DNA of 53,367 nt, taken from CAYXLI01 sp964464925. Lineage in GTDB: Bacteria > Acidobacteriota > Terriglobia > Bryobacterales > Bryobacteraceae. Positions 27,053 to 36,794 of the stretch are shown here, in pieces (positions within the stretch are counted from its first letter, which is position 1; every line of letters begins with the position of its first letter). The translations under genes were made by a program, and so were the position numbers. Where the stretch lies: NCBI GenBank assembly GCA_964464925.1, contig CAYXLI010000037.1, positions 1-53,367 on the forward strand, in the 5' to 3' direction. The notes below the pieces were generated by a model. That model made no database searches. It had not been told where the DNA came from and worked only from the letters and a program-made list of their open reading frames with translations.

Positions 27053-27859
27053 CTACACAACCACATCAGGGGGACCCATAAGGCTTTCAACGGCCAGGAG
27101 CATCGATCGCCGCGGACTCCGAACACGAGTCTCCCACTTTGTCACATTGCGGTACCACGGAAGACGAGTTCCGTAATTTGCCCAGGTTGGTCCGAAAATG
27201 CGTTCCAGATCACCTTCATACTGTCGTTGCATCCGCCCGGAGCCGCTTATGCCCCCGCCATGCAGCCGGAAGGCGGCCCAATACCTGGCAGCGTGAACGA
27301 TGCTCAGGCCGCGCTTTGCGAACTCAAAAAACAGCTCCCCATCCCAACACGTGCGATTCTGTTCATTGAATCCACCCACGTCATAAAACACTCCCGACCG
27401 GAAAAAGGTCGACTGTTGCATCACAACCAAGCAGCCCATCAGCAGGCGCCGAAAATTGTATGGCGTGGACAAACAACGCCGGATACAACGTCCATCCCCA
27501 TCGATGAAGTAGCCGTCGCCATAAACCACGTCCGCGCACGTGCCCCGAAAGAACTCTACAGCCTCGCCAATCGCGCCGGGCAGCAAAACGTCATCTGCGT
27601 TCAAGTATCCGAAGATTTCGCCTGTGGCCGACGCAAAGCCCTTGTTCAGGCCATGGGCTGGGCCAGTGTCCGGTTCTAAGATTGTCTTTGCGATTCGAGA
27701 CCGAAACTTCTCGATGATCTCGCGGCTACCATCCGTAGAGCCCGGGTCAACGACGATGTACTCGAGATCACCATATTCCTGGTCGATCACTGAGCGAATC
27801 GCTCGCTCCAGGAAGGCGGCCTGATTGAAAGAAATAGTGACGATGGAAATCTTAGGCAT
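27053..27859 (-). CDS. Glycosyltransferase family 2
   Basis: A GT-A enzyme of 268 residues with the full family pattern: KISIVTISFNQAAFLERAIR at the start, LEYIVVDPGSTDGSREII with the diphosphate-binding Asp, HGLNKGFASATGEIFGYLNA and its DD metal pair in LNADD, and GGFNEQNRTCWDGELFFEFA carrying the catalytic-base region (the E/D-D motif). It resembles WcaA-type enzymes of colanic-acid-like clusters. It would add a sugar from a nucleotide donor on the cytoplasmic face. The stop is two bases before the next gene. Confidence 0.87.
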   Translation of the reverse strand: MPKISIVTISFNQAAFLERAIRSVIDQEYGDLEYIVVDPGSTDGSREIIEKFRSRIAKTILEPDTGPAHGLNKGFASATGEIFGYLNADDVLLPGAIGEAVEFFRGTCADVVYGDGYFIDGDGRCIRRCLSTPYNFRRLLMGCLVVMQQSTFFRSGVFYDVGGFNEQNRTCWDGELFFEFAKRGLSIVHAARYWAAFRLHGGGISGSGRMQRQYEGDLERIFGPTWANYGTRLPWYRNVTKWETRVRSPRRSMLLAVESLMGPPDVVV

Positions 27860-27896
27860 AGGCTTGGTGCAGTCTAAGGATGCATGCGGATAACAG

Positions 27897-29207
27897 CTAA
27901 GCCGATCGCAAGATACCTACATGAGATCGGGAGCTTTGCCTGGGTAGAACGACACGATTTAGTGCCCGCGAGTACCCACCCAGCAAGATCATCGCGTATA
28001 TCAGATATGTTGTTGTGAACCTTCCGTCTGCTCCGTAAGGTGAAAAGAGGATGTCCCACATCAGAGACAGAGCTATAAATACGAAGAACGCGAATAACGG
28101 TTCGCGCCCGGACGCACGCGCCAATGCGCGAGCCGTCATCCATAGCACCCAGGACCAGAACACCGCCCCAAGAATGCCCGCCTCGACCCAAGCGCCGAAC
28201 AAGTGTGAGTGCGTTGGGATGAGGTCAGGTTCCGTCGGGTCGTAGACTTCCCGATAGCCCAGCGCAACCCTGCGCTCATGCAGAATCGCCTTGTAGCGCG
28301 GATCTTTGGCCCAGGACCCGTGACCGATAAACGGAGAATCCATGATGGCGACGGATGACGCGAATAGCTCGCTGCGCCCTCCCAGCAAGACGCCGCCCTC
28401 GCCGCTACTCTGTATTGCGTATTTTTCGCGCGCTTGATCGCCTAACCATCCGTTTTCCACTGTATACGCGTAGATTGAAGAAAAGGCCCACGCAGTCGCA
28501 CCGATGGAGGCGATCGTTAATATTCTGTCCCGAATCCGAAGGGCTCTGCCAGAGGCGTTCAATGACGACCATATTTGAGCGCAAATGGCGACGGCCGCGC
28601 AGACAGCTCCCAGGCTACGGAAGCCGAGTACCAAATTCAAAGCCGCCATTGCCAAAATCATCGCTGTCCCCCAGACCCGCTTCTGTCTTCCAATTACGCC
28701 GGCGATCAGGCACACGAGCATAGTACTCGGGACCGCCAAGCCGAACTTCCACGGGTCCGCAATGGACAACTCGGTTGGGCTGATGGCGACTGTCAGCATT
28801 TCGCCAAGAATCAGGCCGACACCATACAAGACAAACCTCTTTTTCGATGTTCGTATCAGCAGTGCGATCGCGATGAAGTGAGTAATGGTCAGTGCGATCT
28901 TGCTCCAGCCTCGCGTATAGTCCGACATCGATGATTCGCGCACCAGATCGGTGACGACCTGGGCGAAGAGCCACAGCATGCCCAACATGGTTGGTATGAG
29001 AATGGATCGCTTCTGAAGAAATGCTGAGTGATGGGATATCGCGAGTGGGAATACGCTGAGAAGGCAGATATCTGATCCATATAGGACGCCCCCGAACTCC
29101 ACGCGGATAAACCGGAGCACCGGGATGAGTAGACATACCATGTCGCCCAGTGTTAGGTGGATCAGGCGTAAGCTGACGGCTTGGGGGTTGGATATGGTTT
29201 CCGGCAT
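27897..29207 (-). CDS. wzy: Wzy-type polysaccharide polymerase
   Basis: A 436-residue integral membrane protein with about eleven hydrophobic helices and the Wzy_C-like periplasmic loop: IMDSPFIGHGSWAKDPRYKA, then LIPTHSHLFGAWVEAGILGA-VFW, the His and Glu-x-Gly signature of the O-antigen ligase/polymerase superfamily. Inside the cluster, between the glycosyltransferases and the methyltransferase, it is the best candidate for the polymerase that joins undecaprenyl-linked repeat units in the periplasm. Sequence conservation of Wzy proteins is low, so the call rests on topology, loop motif and position. The other ligase-like protein (18.7 kb) lies outside the operon. Confidence 0.75.
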   Translation of the reverse strand: MPETISNPQAVSLRLIHLTLGDMVCLLIPVLRFIRVEFGGVLYGSDICLLSVFPLAISHHSAFLQKRSILIPTMLGMLWLFAQVVTDLVRESSMSDYTRGWSKIALTITHFIAIALLIRTSKKRFVLYGVGLILGEMLTVAISPTELSIADPWKFGLAVPSTMLVCLIAGVIGRQKRVWGTAMILAMAALNLVLGFRSLGAVCAAVAICAQIWSSLNASGRALRIRDRILTIASIGATAWAFSSIYAYTVENGWLGDQAREKYAIQSSGEGGVLLGGRSELFASSVAIMDSPFIGHGSWAKDPRYKAILHERRVALGYREVYDPTEPDLIPTHSHLFGAWVEAGILGAVFWSWVLWMTARALARASGREPLFAFFVFIALSLMWDILFSPYGADGRFTTTYLIYAMILLGGYSRALNRVVLPRQSSRSHVGILRSA

Positions 29208-29303
29208 CGACCCGATTTAAGCTTGTCTAGGCGAGTGCTTCGTAAATGCATAGCACATCGGTCTGCGTACACTCGTTGTCATTTCGAAAATAGGATGCGC
29301 TTC

Positions 29304-30080
29304 TTACGAAGGCTTGTGCCTGACGATATGTGCATAATCGGCCGATAGCAAAGATTTGGTTTCCCCGAAGACAGGAGGGGGCAGATAGTGGGCCGCGATG
29401 ACGGAGAGTCTGTACAAGAGAGGGTGAATCTGCTGATCGGTCATTAAATGAAAGCCACCCATTGAAAAAAAGCGCAGGCCGAACCTCGATGCCAGCAGGG
29501 CGAGAGACTCTCGAGTGTAAAACGCTACGTGCTGTCCCGTTTCGAGTGCGTAGTACCACCACGAGTTGGGCTGCGGCGGCTTATCTCGCGGGACTAGTAA
29601 TGTACTAAACAGCACTGTGCGGGATAGCTTCAGCATTTCCGACAACTCGGCAACCGGATCCACCAAGTGCTCAAAGACTTCGAAGGCCGTTAGCAGATCA
29701 TAGTCACAGCTCCCCTGTTCAGCGTCAAACCCCGCCGCAAATAGGTTTCGGCAGTACCTGTCCTGGCGATAGAAGTCGAATCCGGCATCACGCATAAGAC
29801 GTGTGAAGATTCCATACCCGCCACCATAGTCGACAAATTTCCCGGATGGTTTCGATAACAGCCTAATCAGGACCTGCACCTTCGGTGCAAAGCGGACGTT
29901 TCTTCCGATCAAGCCGAGATCACTGAATGCAATTGCATCGCCATAAGCTTCTTGCAGCCAATAGGGATGTTCGGTTTCGATAAACCCGCAAGTCGCACAT
30001 CGAAAGTATTGAACGTTGTACTTCCCAAGGGCAACTGCACGGCCGAACGGATCGGATTGTGTTTCGCAGATTTTGCACAT
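29304..30080 (-). CDS. SAM-dependent methyltransferase with N-terminal zinc site
   Basis: The 258-residue protein starts with two Cys-x-x-Cys pairs (MCKICE and FRCATCGF), a small zinc-binding knuckle typical of the C-methyltransferase-like Methyltransf_13/23 group. A degenerate motif I follows (KFVDYGGGYGIFTRLM), then YDLLTAFEVFEHLVDPVAEL, LSRTVLFSTLL and YTRESLALLASRF. Related proteins in nucleotide-sugar pathways methylate keto-sugars, or the repeat unit. It sits between the polymerase gene and an IS3 relic that separates it from wzx; the relic is on the same strand, so read-through from upstream may still occur. Substrate unknown. Confidence 0.8.
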   Translation of the reverse strand: MCKICETQSDPFGRAVALGKYNVQYFRCATCGFIETEHPYWLQEAYGDAIAFSDLGLIGRNVRFAPKVQVLIRLLSKPSGKFVDYGGGYGIFTRLMRDAGFDFYRQDRYCRNLFAAGFDAEQGSCDYDLLTAFEVFEHLVDPVAELSEMLKLSRTVLFSTLLVPRDKPPQPNSWWYYALETGQHVAFYTRESLALLASRFGLRFFSMGGFHLMTDQQIHPLLYRLSVIAAHYLPPPVFGETKSLLSADYAHIVRHKPS

Positions 30081-30144
30081 GAACGAGTTTTGGTATCAGG
30101 TAATCAACTGGTGCAATCCTAAGCACCGAGGAATCTAGCGATGC

Positions 30145-30859
30145 TTACAAGGAAGCGGCGCGCGTCAATTCTCTTCCACGCCTAGCGTGAGACAACGCAT
30201 TACTATGCCGAATGGCCGTGTAGATCGCGATTCGACTGCGACGCGGAACATGCCGGGAGATGAAGATCATCTTCGCTTTACCATGCGCAGCCACAGAACC
30301 CGCTTGCCGATACAGCCGATGAATCCGGTTCGCTCCGAAACTCGTAAGGCAGTTTCTTGTTTTCCGTGCTTTTTCCGGGAGGATATCCAGCCGGCGATAT
30401 CCATACCGCTGGTTCTTCATCGCCAGTTCATTGAGTTCCGTTTTGAGCGCTTCGTTCATGGGATTCGGCTTGGCCGGGCCAGCAGCTCGAGAGGCGTACC
30501 GAGAGTAGATCAGTAGATCGCAGGTCGACGCTGACTGATCATTCGGAATTCGGTGCGCATGGCCACGACCGCTTTCCCCTGAGCTGCGAGCTCCACCCGT
30601 TTTTTTCAATCATCCACTCGAGGACTTCGTGGTCAATGCTCAGATCGGCAACCAATTGTCTCAATCGGCGATTCTCTTGCTCCAGGTCGTTCACCCTTTT
30701 TAGCTTGCCCTTGGCAAGGCGGCCGTACTTGGCTCGCCAAGCGTACAGCGTGTGTTTGCTCACGCCCATCTCGCGGGCTACCTCTTCAGATTTGCGACCC
30801 GCTTCCACCTGCTGGATCGCTTTGTGGATCTGCTCTTCGCTGAACTTGCTCTGTTTCAT
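30145..30859 (-). mobile_element. IS3-family remnant inside the EPS operon
   Basis: The first part (30539-30859) is an intact-looking OrfA: KFSEEQIHKAIQQVEAGRKS, then GVSKHTLYAWRAKYGRL with the helix-turn-helix, and a leucine-zipper-like LEQENRRLRQLVADLSID. The second frame resumes the OrfB start (KTELNELAMKNQRYGYRRLD, IHRLYRQAGSVAAHGKAK) but stops before any catalytic DDE residues, so the element is truncated and dead. It lies between wzx and the methyltransferase gene in the direction of the operon, 64 bases from the latter and 42 from the former. Since the flanking genes are intact, the insertion did not destroy the cluster. Confidence 0.85.
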
Positions 30860-30900
30860 CTGCTCTCCTGATCCACGGTCGTTGTAGTTTAATTTGGGGA

Positions 30901-32271
30901 TCAGCTTTCCAGAGGCAGGTCAACTGATATTAATTTATCTCTAAGGACAATCAGAGGTGCGACCGGAGATAAGGTGTAGGCAAGTACTGCAGCCCATAGC
31001 AAGCCCTTACTGCCTGCGATGGAATACCCACATACCTTGAGCGGCACGGATAATATCAGCATCGCGGTTGCAAGCTTGGCCTGCAGCTTGACCCATCCGC
31101 ATCCGTTCATAAACATAGCGATGGATACTCCTAGCGACTGCAGAATCGTCCACGCACAACAGGCGAAACATAGACTGAGAGAAGGGACATACTGCCTTCC
31201 GACCCAATGCGTGAAGATCAACTCCCGGAACAAGATGATTGTTGCGGAACATGTCGAGCTGATTAGCCCGGCCTTGAGTAATGAGCTAAGAATTGAGCTG
31301 CGTATCCACGAGTGATCGCCCCTCTGCTGAGCCTCCGCGTATGCGGGCCATAGCGGAGCCAACCATATACCCAGCATCATCGGTACGACGCTGAACACCC
31401 GGAGAGCCAAGGCATACTCCGCAATTGCGGACGGGAGCTTGGCATGGGCTAAAATCAGGTTGTCCGAAAGGAATAGTACCTGCGCTGTAATGTTCAGAAT
31501 TAAGAATACGAGCCCAGTTGATAATAACTCCCGACACGTTCTGCCGTCGAAGTATCCAAGACTCGGGCGCAGCCACGGCCTAGTGATGTGGAACTGGACT
31601 GTCCAATTCGCGGCCGCAACTAGCAGTGGCGCACCCAGCCAAACGAGCATGAGATTTGGGAGGCCTGCGCGAAGTCGCGTAGCGACGATCAACGCCAGCA
31701 GCCCGGATAGCTGGCCGGCAATTTGCCACGTGTTGCTGGCTCTCCCTTCCTGATAGCCAGTCTGGACTCGTTGTACGATTCCCATGGGAACCGAGACGAC
31801 GATGTACAAAACGACGATGTAGCATGCGAGGGCAAAATCTTTCGCGACAGTCGACGAGACGTATCCGAACAGACGCTGTGGAGTGGCAATTGCAAATAGT
31901 GCCAGAACTAAAGCACCACCTAGCAAAGCACCAGCCGTGAGGGCATAAAAACCGGTTGAAACGTACCTTTTCGCGGTCTGCCGGTCACCTTTCGCATACG
32001 CCGCGCCAATGGCGTTGATTAGACCATTTCCGATTCCCAGGTCCGCGAACTGCATCAGGCCTACAAAAGAGGTCAACGTAACCCAGATGCCGTAGCGCTC
32101 TGCCCCGAGATAGCCGGCGACGATTGGGATGGTCACGAAACCAGCAGCTAAAGCTATGACTTTCCCGATGAGGCCGGCCAACGCCGCGGAATTGTAACGC
32201 TTGACCCGTTCGGTTCGATGCTCGTCCCGCGCTGTTTGGCGTTCCTGCTCAGTGAGCAGTTGTGCACTCAT
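30901..32271 (-). CDS. wzx: Wzx-type repeat-unit flippase
   Basis: A 456-residue polytopic protein of the polysaccharide-transport (MATE-like) superfamily with about twelve membrane helices. The N-terminal region (IGKVIALAAGFVTIPIVAGY-LGAERYGIWVTL, then FADLGIGNGLINAIG) is the standard signature. Such proteins move the undecaprenyl-diphosphate-linked repeat unit from the cytoplasmic to the periplasmic face. It follows the GT4 gene by 18 bases and begins with an ATG; downstream is the IS3 relic. Length and topology are normal for the family. Confidence 0.85.
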   Translation of the reverse strand: MSAQLLTEQERQTARDEHRTERVKRYNSAALAGLIGKVIALAAGFVTIPIVAGYLGAERYGIWVTLTSFVGLMQFADLGIGNGLINAIGAAYAKGDRQTAKRYVSTGFYALTAGALLGGALVLALFAIATPQRLFGYVSSTVAKDFALACYIVVLYIVVSVPMGIVQRVQTGYQEGRASNTWQIAGQLSGLLALIVATRLRAGLPNLMLVWLGAPLLVAAANWTVQFHITRPWLRPSLGYFDGRTCRELLSTGLVFLILNITAQVLFLSDNLILAHAKLPSAIAEYALALRVFSVVPMMLGIWLAPLWPAYAEAQQRGDHSWIRSSILSSLLKAGLISSTCSATIILFRELIFTHWVGRQYVPSLSLCFACCAWTILQSLGVSIAMFMNGCGWVKLQAKLATAMLILSVPLKVCGYSIAGSKGLLWAAVLAYTLSPVAPLIVLRDKLISVDLPLES

Positions 32272-32289
32272 AATATGTTTGTGAAGGAC

Positions 32290-33372
32290 CTAAGTGAGCG
32301 CTTCGTAAACTGCCGCGGTCTCGGCCGCACACGCATCCCAAGAAAATGCTCTTGCTCGCGATTTCCCCTTGGCTCGGAGCACGTTGAGTTGCGTTTCATC
32401 AAAGAGGGTTTTGGTTAAGGTTTCCTTAATACTCTCAACACTACTCGGCTCAAAATACAAGGCGGCATCCCCAGCCACTTCTTTCAGTGCTGGGATTGAA
32501 GAGCAAATCACGGGACAGGAGAGCACCATGGCTTCCAGCAGTGGCAGGCCAAAACCTTCGTACAGCGACGGGTACACGAGTGCTGAGGCCCCGTGATAAT
32601 ACTGGGCGAGCTGCAGATCGTCTCCGTTCCTGTGTTCGACTCTGTCCATAAGACAATACTTTTGCATCAGAATTGACTGCTGCGCCGTAAAATGGCCACC
32701 GCCAAAGCACACCAGCTTAAAGCTATTGCGCAGGATAGGGCTATTCGCGTAGGCAAGGAGAAACGCGTCGAAATTCTTGTAGTCTCCTCGAGCACCAACG
32801 TACAACAAGTACGGTTCGCCATCCCGAGCCGCGCCCTGCATCTGATCGGAGTATTTTTCAAGCGATATTCCCAGATGTACAGTAGTCACCTTAGATTCCT
32901 GCACGCCAAAGAATTCGATCAGGTCGGATCTGGTTGAGTTCGAGATGGTGATGATATGATCCGCTCGCTCCGACCAATAACGCTTTCTACGAGTGGTTTC
33001 CGGATGAAGAGTAGGAAACCGCTCCGTGATCATGTCGTAGATCGTGATTACAACCTTTGTGCTGGGATTCCGCCAGAGCTCTTTTGAATAGTAAGTCTTG
33101 TGGAGTATCCCTCCGCGGAAACGAGCCAAGTACGGCATCTGGAGAATAGGGTTGATCTTGGTTCGAATTCGTCTACTGAAGCGGAATGGTGGAACATATA
33201 GGCCTCGGGCCAGCGAAGTTTCTCGCACGTACATGTTACTGGTTAGGCCAACAAACAGATGGGGAGCAAATCCGAGCGCTGGCATCCTCCGGATCAGTTC
33301 GAAGAAGTACCGCGAAATTCCACCGCAGCATTGCATCGAGAATGTTTCATGGTCGTAGAAGATCTTTGTCAT
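32290..33372 (-). CDS. Glycosyltransferase family 4
   Basis: A 360-residue retaining GT-B enzyme that starts with KIFYDHETFSMQCCGGISRY and the Gly-Gly-Ile acceptor loop. Donor-side motifs are YLLYVGARGDYKNFDAFLLA and ASALVYPSLYEGFGLPLLEA with the E-x7-E pair, then CPVICSSIPALKEVAGDAAL. The overall form is that of mannosyl- or fucosyltransferase-like GT4 enzymes in EPS loci. A damaged fragment of a near-identical gene lies at 41.8-42.3 kb, which shows that this gene existed in a second copy. It starts about 60 bases after the wzc stop in the operon. Confidence 0.87.
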   Translation of the reverse strand: MTKIFYDHETFSMQCCGGISRYFFELIRRMPALGFAPHLFVGLTSNMYVRETSLARGLYVPPFRFSRRIRTKINPILQMPYLARFRGGILHKTYYSKELWRNPSTKVVITIYDMITERFPTLHPETTRRKRYWSERADHIITISNSTRSDLIEFFGVQESKVTTVHLGISLEKYSDQMQGAARDGEPYLLYVGARGDYKNFDAFLLAYANSPILRNSFKLVCFGGGHFTAQQSILMQKYCLMDRVEHRNGDDLQLAQYYHGASALVYPSLYEGFGLPLLEAMVLSCPVICSSIPALKEVAGDAALYFEPSSVESIKETLTKTLFDETQLNVLRAKGKSRARAFSWDACAAETAAVYEALT

Positions 33373-33433
33373 CTAAGGTAGGCTGTTTGCAATCGGAGTA
33401 CCTGACCGTCTCTCAGCATATAAGGGAAGAGAA

Positions 33434-35752
33434 TTATTCTGCGCCTGGAGCCGCCGTATAATACTTCCGGTAGTAGCCGTAGTAATAATGGCCGCTGCTG
33501 GTATCCTTCGTCACTTCGTTCAACACCAAGCCGACCACGTTTGTCCGGAGACGCTTCAAAGTAGCGAGAACAGTCGCGACTGCCTTGCGGCTGGTTTGGC
33601 CGGCGCGCGCCAGCACAACCACACCGTCCGTGGCCCGTGCGATCTGCATCGCTTCGGCAAAGCCCAACAAAGGAGGTGCGTCCACGATTATCAAGTCGTA
33701 ATTCTTCGCCGCCTCATCCAGAATGTCGATCATCATCGGCCCGATCAGGTCGGACGCGCGGCGCGAGGGCGGACCGGACGGAATCACGTCCAGATTCGGC
33801 CATGGCTCCAGCGTTACGCGCGCATCCTTCCAGTCGATCTCTCCCAGCAACACGTTGGAGAGTCCGATTGTCCCTGAGATTGCCAATTTCTTGTGCACGC
33901 TGGGCCGCCTGAGATCTCCATCGATGATAAGCGTCTTCTTGCCCTGCCCAGCGTGCGCGATTGCCAAATGAATCGCAGTAGTGGATTTTCCTTCGCCAGG
34001 CGACGGGCTCGTGATCAACAGCGACTTGATTCTTGCATCGAAGTCGGCCAATAGAATGGAGTTGCGCAATGTCCGGATGGCCTCTTCATAGGAGGAGATT
34101 CCCTTATAGGCGCAAGCGACCAAGTTGGAGTCCTTTGATTTGCGGCTATGGCCGCTCCCATTCCCGTTTACATGTCCATTCCCGTTGTAATTCACGAGCC
34201 CGAGCCCCATAACCGCTGCACTGCCCTTAGAGGTGCTGTTCTCTTCCGAACTCATTGAACTTAGCAGTTTGGCGTTTGCCGGTCCGATCAGACGCCTCAT
34301 TTCCTTTACGCACGGCAAAGTACCGATCACATCTGTGTTCAGTGCGCGGCCCGCCTGCTCGGGATCCCGGACGGTGTTATCCAGCACGTCGCTCATCAAG
34401 GCGCCGCCGATCGCGAGGGCGGTCGAGATCAGAAACGCGACAATCAGGTTCAGCCTTTTGTTCGGGAACACCGGCTCGGATGGAGGGCGCGCCAGATCCG
34501 CAATGCGGATGGCACTGTTCTGGAAGCCGGCGTTGATGCCCGCTTCTTTGATTCTGCGCACCAGATCCGCATAGAGGTTCTTGTCGGCCTCGGCTTCGCG
34601 CTTGAGTTGCTGATATTCGAAAGAGCGCGCATTCAGACGATCGTAATCGGCTTTGGTCTCGGCCAGAGCCTTATGGAGCATCTGCTCGCGGTTTAATGCC
34701 TGGGCGTAGTCAGTATCGATACGCTGGCTGATGTTGCGGCGGGTTTCCTCCAACTGGCGGTTCACCTCGACGACGCGGTTCAAGGCCTTGCGGAACTCAG
34801 GGTGATTGGATCCATACGTGGTTGCGACCTCGGATAAGGCCTGCTTCGCATCGTTTAAGCGTTCCGTCAGCTTGGCCAACGCCTCGCCCTGGCTGGACAC
34901 CTGCGCCGCAGCAATGGAGCCCCCCTTCATCGAGTTAGCGGCAGCTTCCTTGCGGACCCGGTCGGCTTGAGCCGCAGTGTATTCAGTGTTCAACTGCAGG
35001 AGGCGCGCAGATAGGATGTTCGTCTTCTCTTCGGGATTGATCACGTTCAACTCCCGTTCGAACTGCGCGAGTGCCATCCCGGAACGCTCCATCTTCGCTC
35101 GCAGCTCTTCGAGCTGTCTTTCCATGAAGCTGGAGAGCGCACTCGATGAGCGAATGCGGATATTAAAGGTGTGTTCCAGGTAGGATTGGGCAACTGCGTT
35201 AGAGACATCGGCAGCGAGGCGTGGGTCTGTGGATCGGTATGCGATGCGCAGGACGTAGGTGTTGGGTGGCCGAGAGATCTTCAGGTTCCGAAGCAGCACC
35301 GGCGCATTCGCCTTACGCTGTATCTTCTCAACATCCAATTTTTCAAGCTGGCTTTCCCGCTCAAGGAGGTTAAATCTGGAGGCGACAGGGCGAAGCACCG
35401 CATCGGACTGGATGAGTTCCATTTGCGTAGCTAGAAATTGATCGGAATCGTTCGCCGCCGACACTTGAGAGGCTTCCTGGCCGATGACGCCGGAGGGCGC
35501 CCGCCGGTCCACATCCACCTTCGTAGCGGCCTCGTAGACGGGCTGAAGGCGCGCCGAAACGATGTACGTCGCGATCGTAGAGATAGCAACGAACCCCAGT
35601 ATCTTCCACTTGTGACGCCGGATGATCCAGAGGTAATGAGAAAGGGGAACCGACACCTGGTCAGGGTCGAGGTCCGGATATGGCGCCGGGCTGTACTGGG
35701 GAACGCGACTGCTTTCGATCAGCTCGGACGGAATTCGATCGCTGTGCTTCAT
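33434..35752 (-). CDS. wzc: Wzz/Wzc-type tyrosine autokinase and chain-length regulator
   Basis: A fused co-polymerase and BY-kinase of 772 residues. The N-terminal Wzz domain with its first membrane helix (ILGFVAISTIATYIVSA) is followed by a long periplasmic coiled coil, a GNVR-like segment, a second membrane helix (LNLIVAFLISTALAIGGALM), and the kinase. The kinase has Walker A SPSPGEGKST near residue 580, Walker A' LIIDGDLRRP, Walker B DLIIVDAPPLLG near 690, and a C-terminal tyrosine cluster with seven Tyr in eleven residues (YYYGYYRKYY). It controls chain length and, with Wza, export across the envelope. The separate PHP-type phosphatase at 39.4 kb is the expected counter-enzyme. Confidence 0.92.
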   Translation of the reverse strand: MKHSDRIPSELIESSRVPQYSPAPYPDLDPDQVSVPLSHYLWIIRRHKWKILGFVAISTIATYIVSARLQPVYEAATKVDVDRRAPSGVIGQEASQVSAANDSDQFLATQMELIQSDAVLRPVASRFNLLERESQLEKLDVEKIQRKANAPVLLRNLKISRPPNTYVLRIAYRSTDPRLAADVSNAVAQSYLEHTFNIRIRSSSALSSFMERQLEELRAKMERSGMALAQFERELNVINPEEKTNILSARLLQLNTEYTAAQADRVRKEAAANSMKGGSIAAAQVSSQGEALAKLTERLNDAKQALSEVATTYGSNHPEFRKALNRVVEVNRQLEETRRNISQRIDTDYAQALNREQMLHKALAETKADYDRLNARSFEYQQLKREAEADKNLYADLVRRIKEAGINAGFQNSAIRIADLARPPSEPVFPNKRLNLIVAFLISTALAIGGALMSDVLDNTVRDPEQAGRALNTDVIGTLPCVKEMRRLIGPANAKLLSSMSSEENSTSKGSAAVMGLGLVNYNGNGHVNGNGSGHSRKSKDSNLVACAYKGISSYEEAIRTLRNSILLADFDARIKSLLITSPSPGEGKSTTAIHLAIAHAGQGKKTLIIDGDLRRPSVHKKLAISGTIGLSNVLLGEIDWKDARVTLEPWPNLDVIPSGPPSRRASDLIGPMMIDILDEAAKNYDLIIVDAPPLLGFAEAMQIARATDGVVVLARAGQTSRKAVATVLATLKRLRTNVVGLVLNEVTKDTSSGHYYYGYYRKYYTAAPGAE

Positions 35753-35792
35753 GAGAAATACTCTTTTGAATCCGTTTCGCTCGATGCTCTAG

Positions 35793-36755
35793 CTACCGCC
35801 GGCCCCAGATGAGCAGTCCGGATGCCGTCGAACTACCAAATCCGACTACTCGCTCCAGTGCGCCCATCGTCATGCGGCGCCCCTTGTTATCTGGGATGTA
35901 GAGCACGTCATCGGGCTGAAGCAGCACGTCGGGAGACTTGCGGTCGATAATGCGGCTCAACGCGATCGAAATCTCATTGCGGTTGTTCGAACCTGCCTCG
36001 CGACGGTAGATGAACGCCTGCTTGTACGTGTATGGGAGAAGACCCTCCGACATCGCTAGCATCTTCAACACCGAGGTTTCGGTGCCGTCTTGCACCGCGA
36101 ATACCCCCGGCTTCTTCACGTTTCCAACCACGTAGACCTTTCCAGCCTCGGGAATTCGAATCTCTTCACCGCCATACAGCTTCACGTTCAGGGCTGCGTC
36201 AGCAGCGTCGAGCAGAGCACGGACTGGGATGCGCTGCACCAGCGTGGCGGTCGTGCCCTGAATGGCCGAGTGAGGCCGGCTGACAAGAATTTCCGGACCA
36301 GCTTCAGGACTGAGTCCGTCGGCCTTGGTCAGAGCATCGAGGAGAGTGAGTTCCCCTATCGCCTGAAAAGTGATCGGGTGGCGGACGGCCCCCATCACGC
36401 TCACCGGCCGACTACGATATTCGACAACCGAGACGGAAACCACCGGCCGAACCAGAATTTGCTCTTGCACCAAGGCCGCACTCACGGAGGCTTCCACCTC
36501 GACCGGATATTTGCCACTCGCGCGAATCCGCTCGGTGATCATGGGCAACGGCAGAGTGCCGTCAGCCGAGACCCGAAAGGTACGCGTGAGTTCGGGCAGG
36601 TCGGCAACGGAAATGGATATTAAGTCATCCACTCCAATCTTCTGTGTGGGCAAGTTGGCGTCTACCGAAGGAGATGTGGACGTCCGTGATACGGTCTGAG
36701 GCGCTTGAGCATAGAGCGCGCTGAGAAACACATAAATCAGAACAGTTTTTTTCAT
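35793..36755 (-). CDS. wza: Polysaccharide export outer-membrane protein (Wza-like)
   Basis: A signal peptide (TVLIYVFLSALYAQA) leads into a poly-export domain (IGVDDLISISVADLPELTRT-F, VSADGTLPLPMI, VEVEASVSAALVQEQILVRP) and SLBB-type beta-grasp modules (VSVMGAVRHPITFQAIG, VYVVGNVKKPGVFAVQDGT), ending in a conserved RKSPDVLLQPDDVLYIPDNK. No Cys follows the signal sequence, so the usual lipidation seems absent, unlike E. coli Wza. The gene precedes wzc by about 40 bases and is the first structural gene of the leftward operon. A GGGG ribosome site lies seven bases before the ATG. It forms the outer-membrane conduit for the polymer. Confidence 0.9.
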   Translation of the reverse strand: MKKTVLIYVFLSALYAQAPQTVSRTSTSPSVDANLPTQKIGVDDLISISVADLPELTRTFRVSADGTLPLPMITERIRASGKYPVEVEASVSAALVQEQILVRPVVSVSVVEYRSRPVSVMGAVRHPITFQAIGELTLLDALTKADGLSPEAGPEILVSRPHSAIQGTTATLVQRIPVRALLDAADAALNVKLYGGEEIRIPEAGKVYVVGNVKKPGVFAVQDGTETSVLKMLAMSEGLLPYTYKQAFIYRREAGSNNRNEISIALSRIIDRKSPDVLLQPDDVLYIPDNKGRRMTMGALERVVGFGSSTASGLLIWGRR

Positions 36756-36794
36756 TACGTGGCCCCTGAAGAATAAACAAATCGGCTGAGGTAT

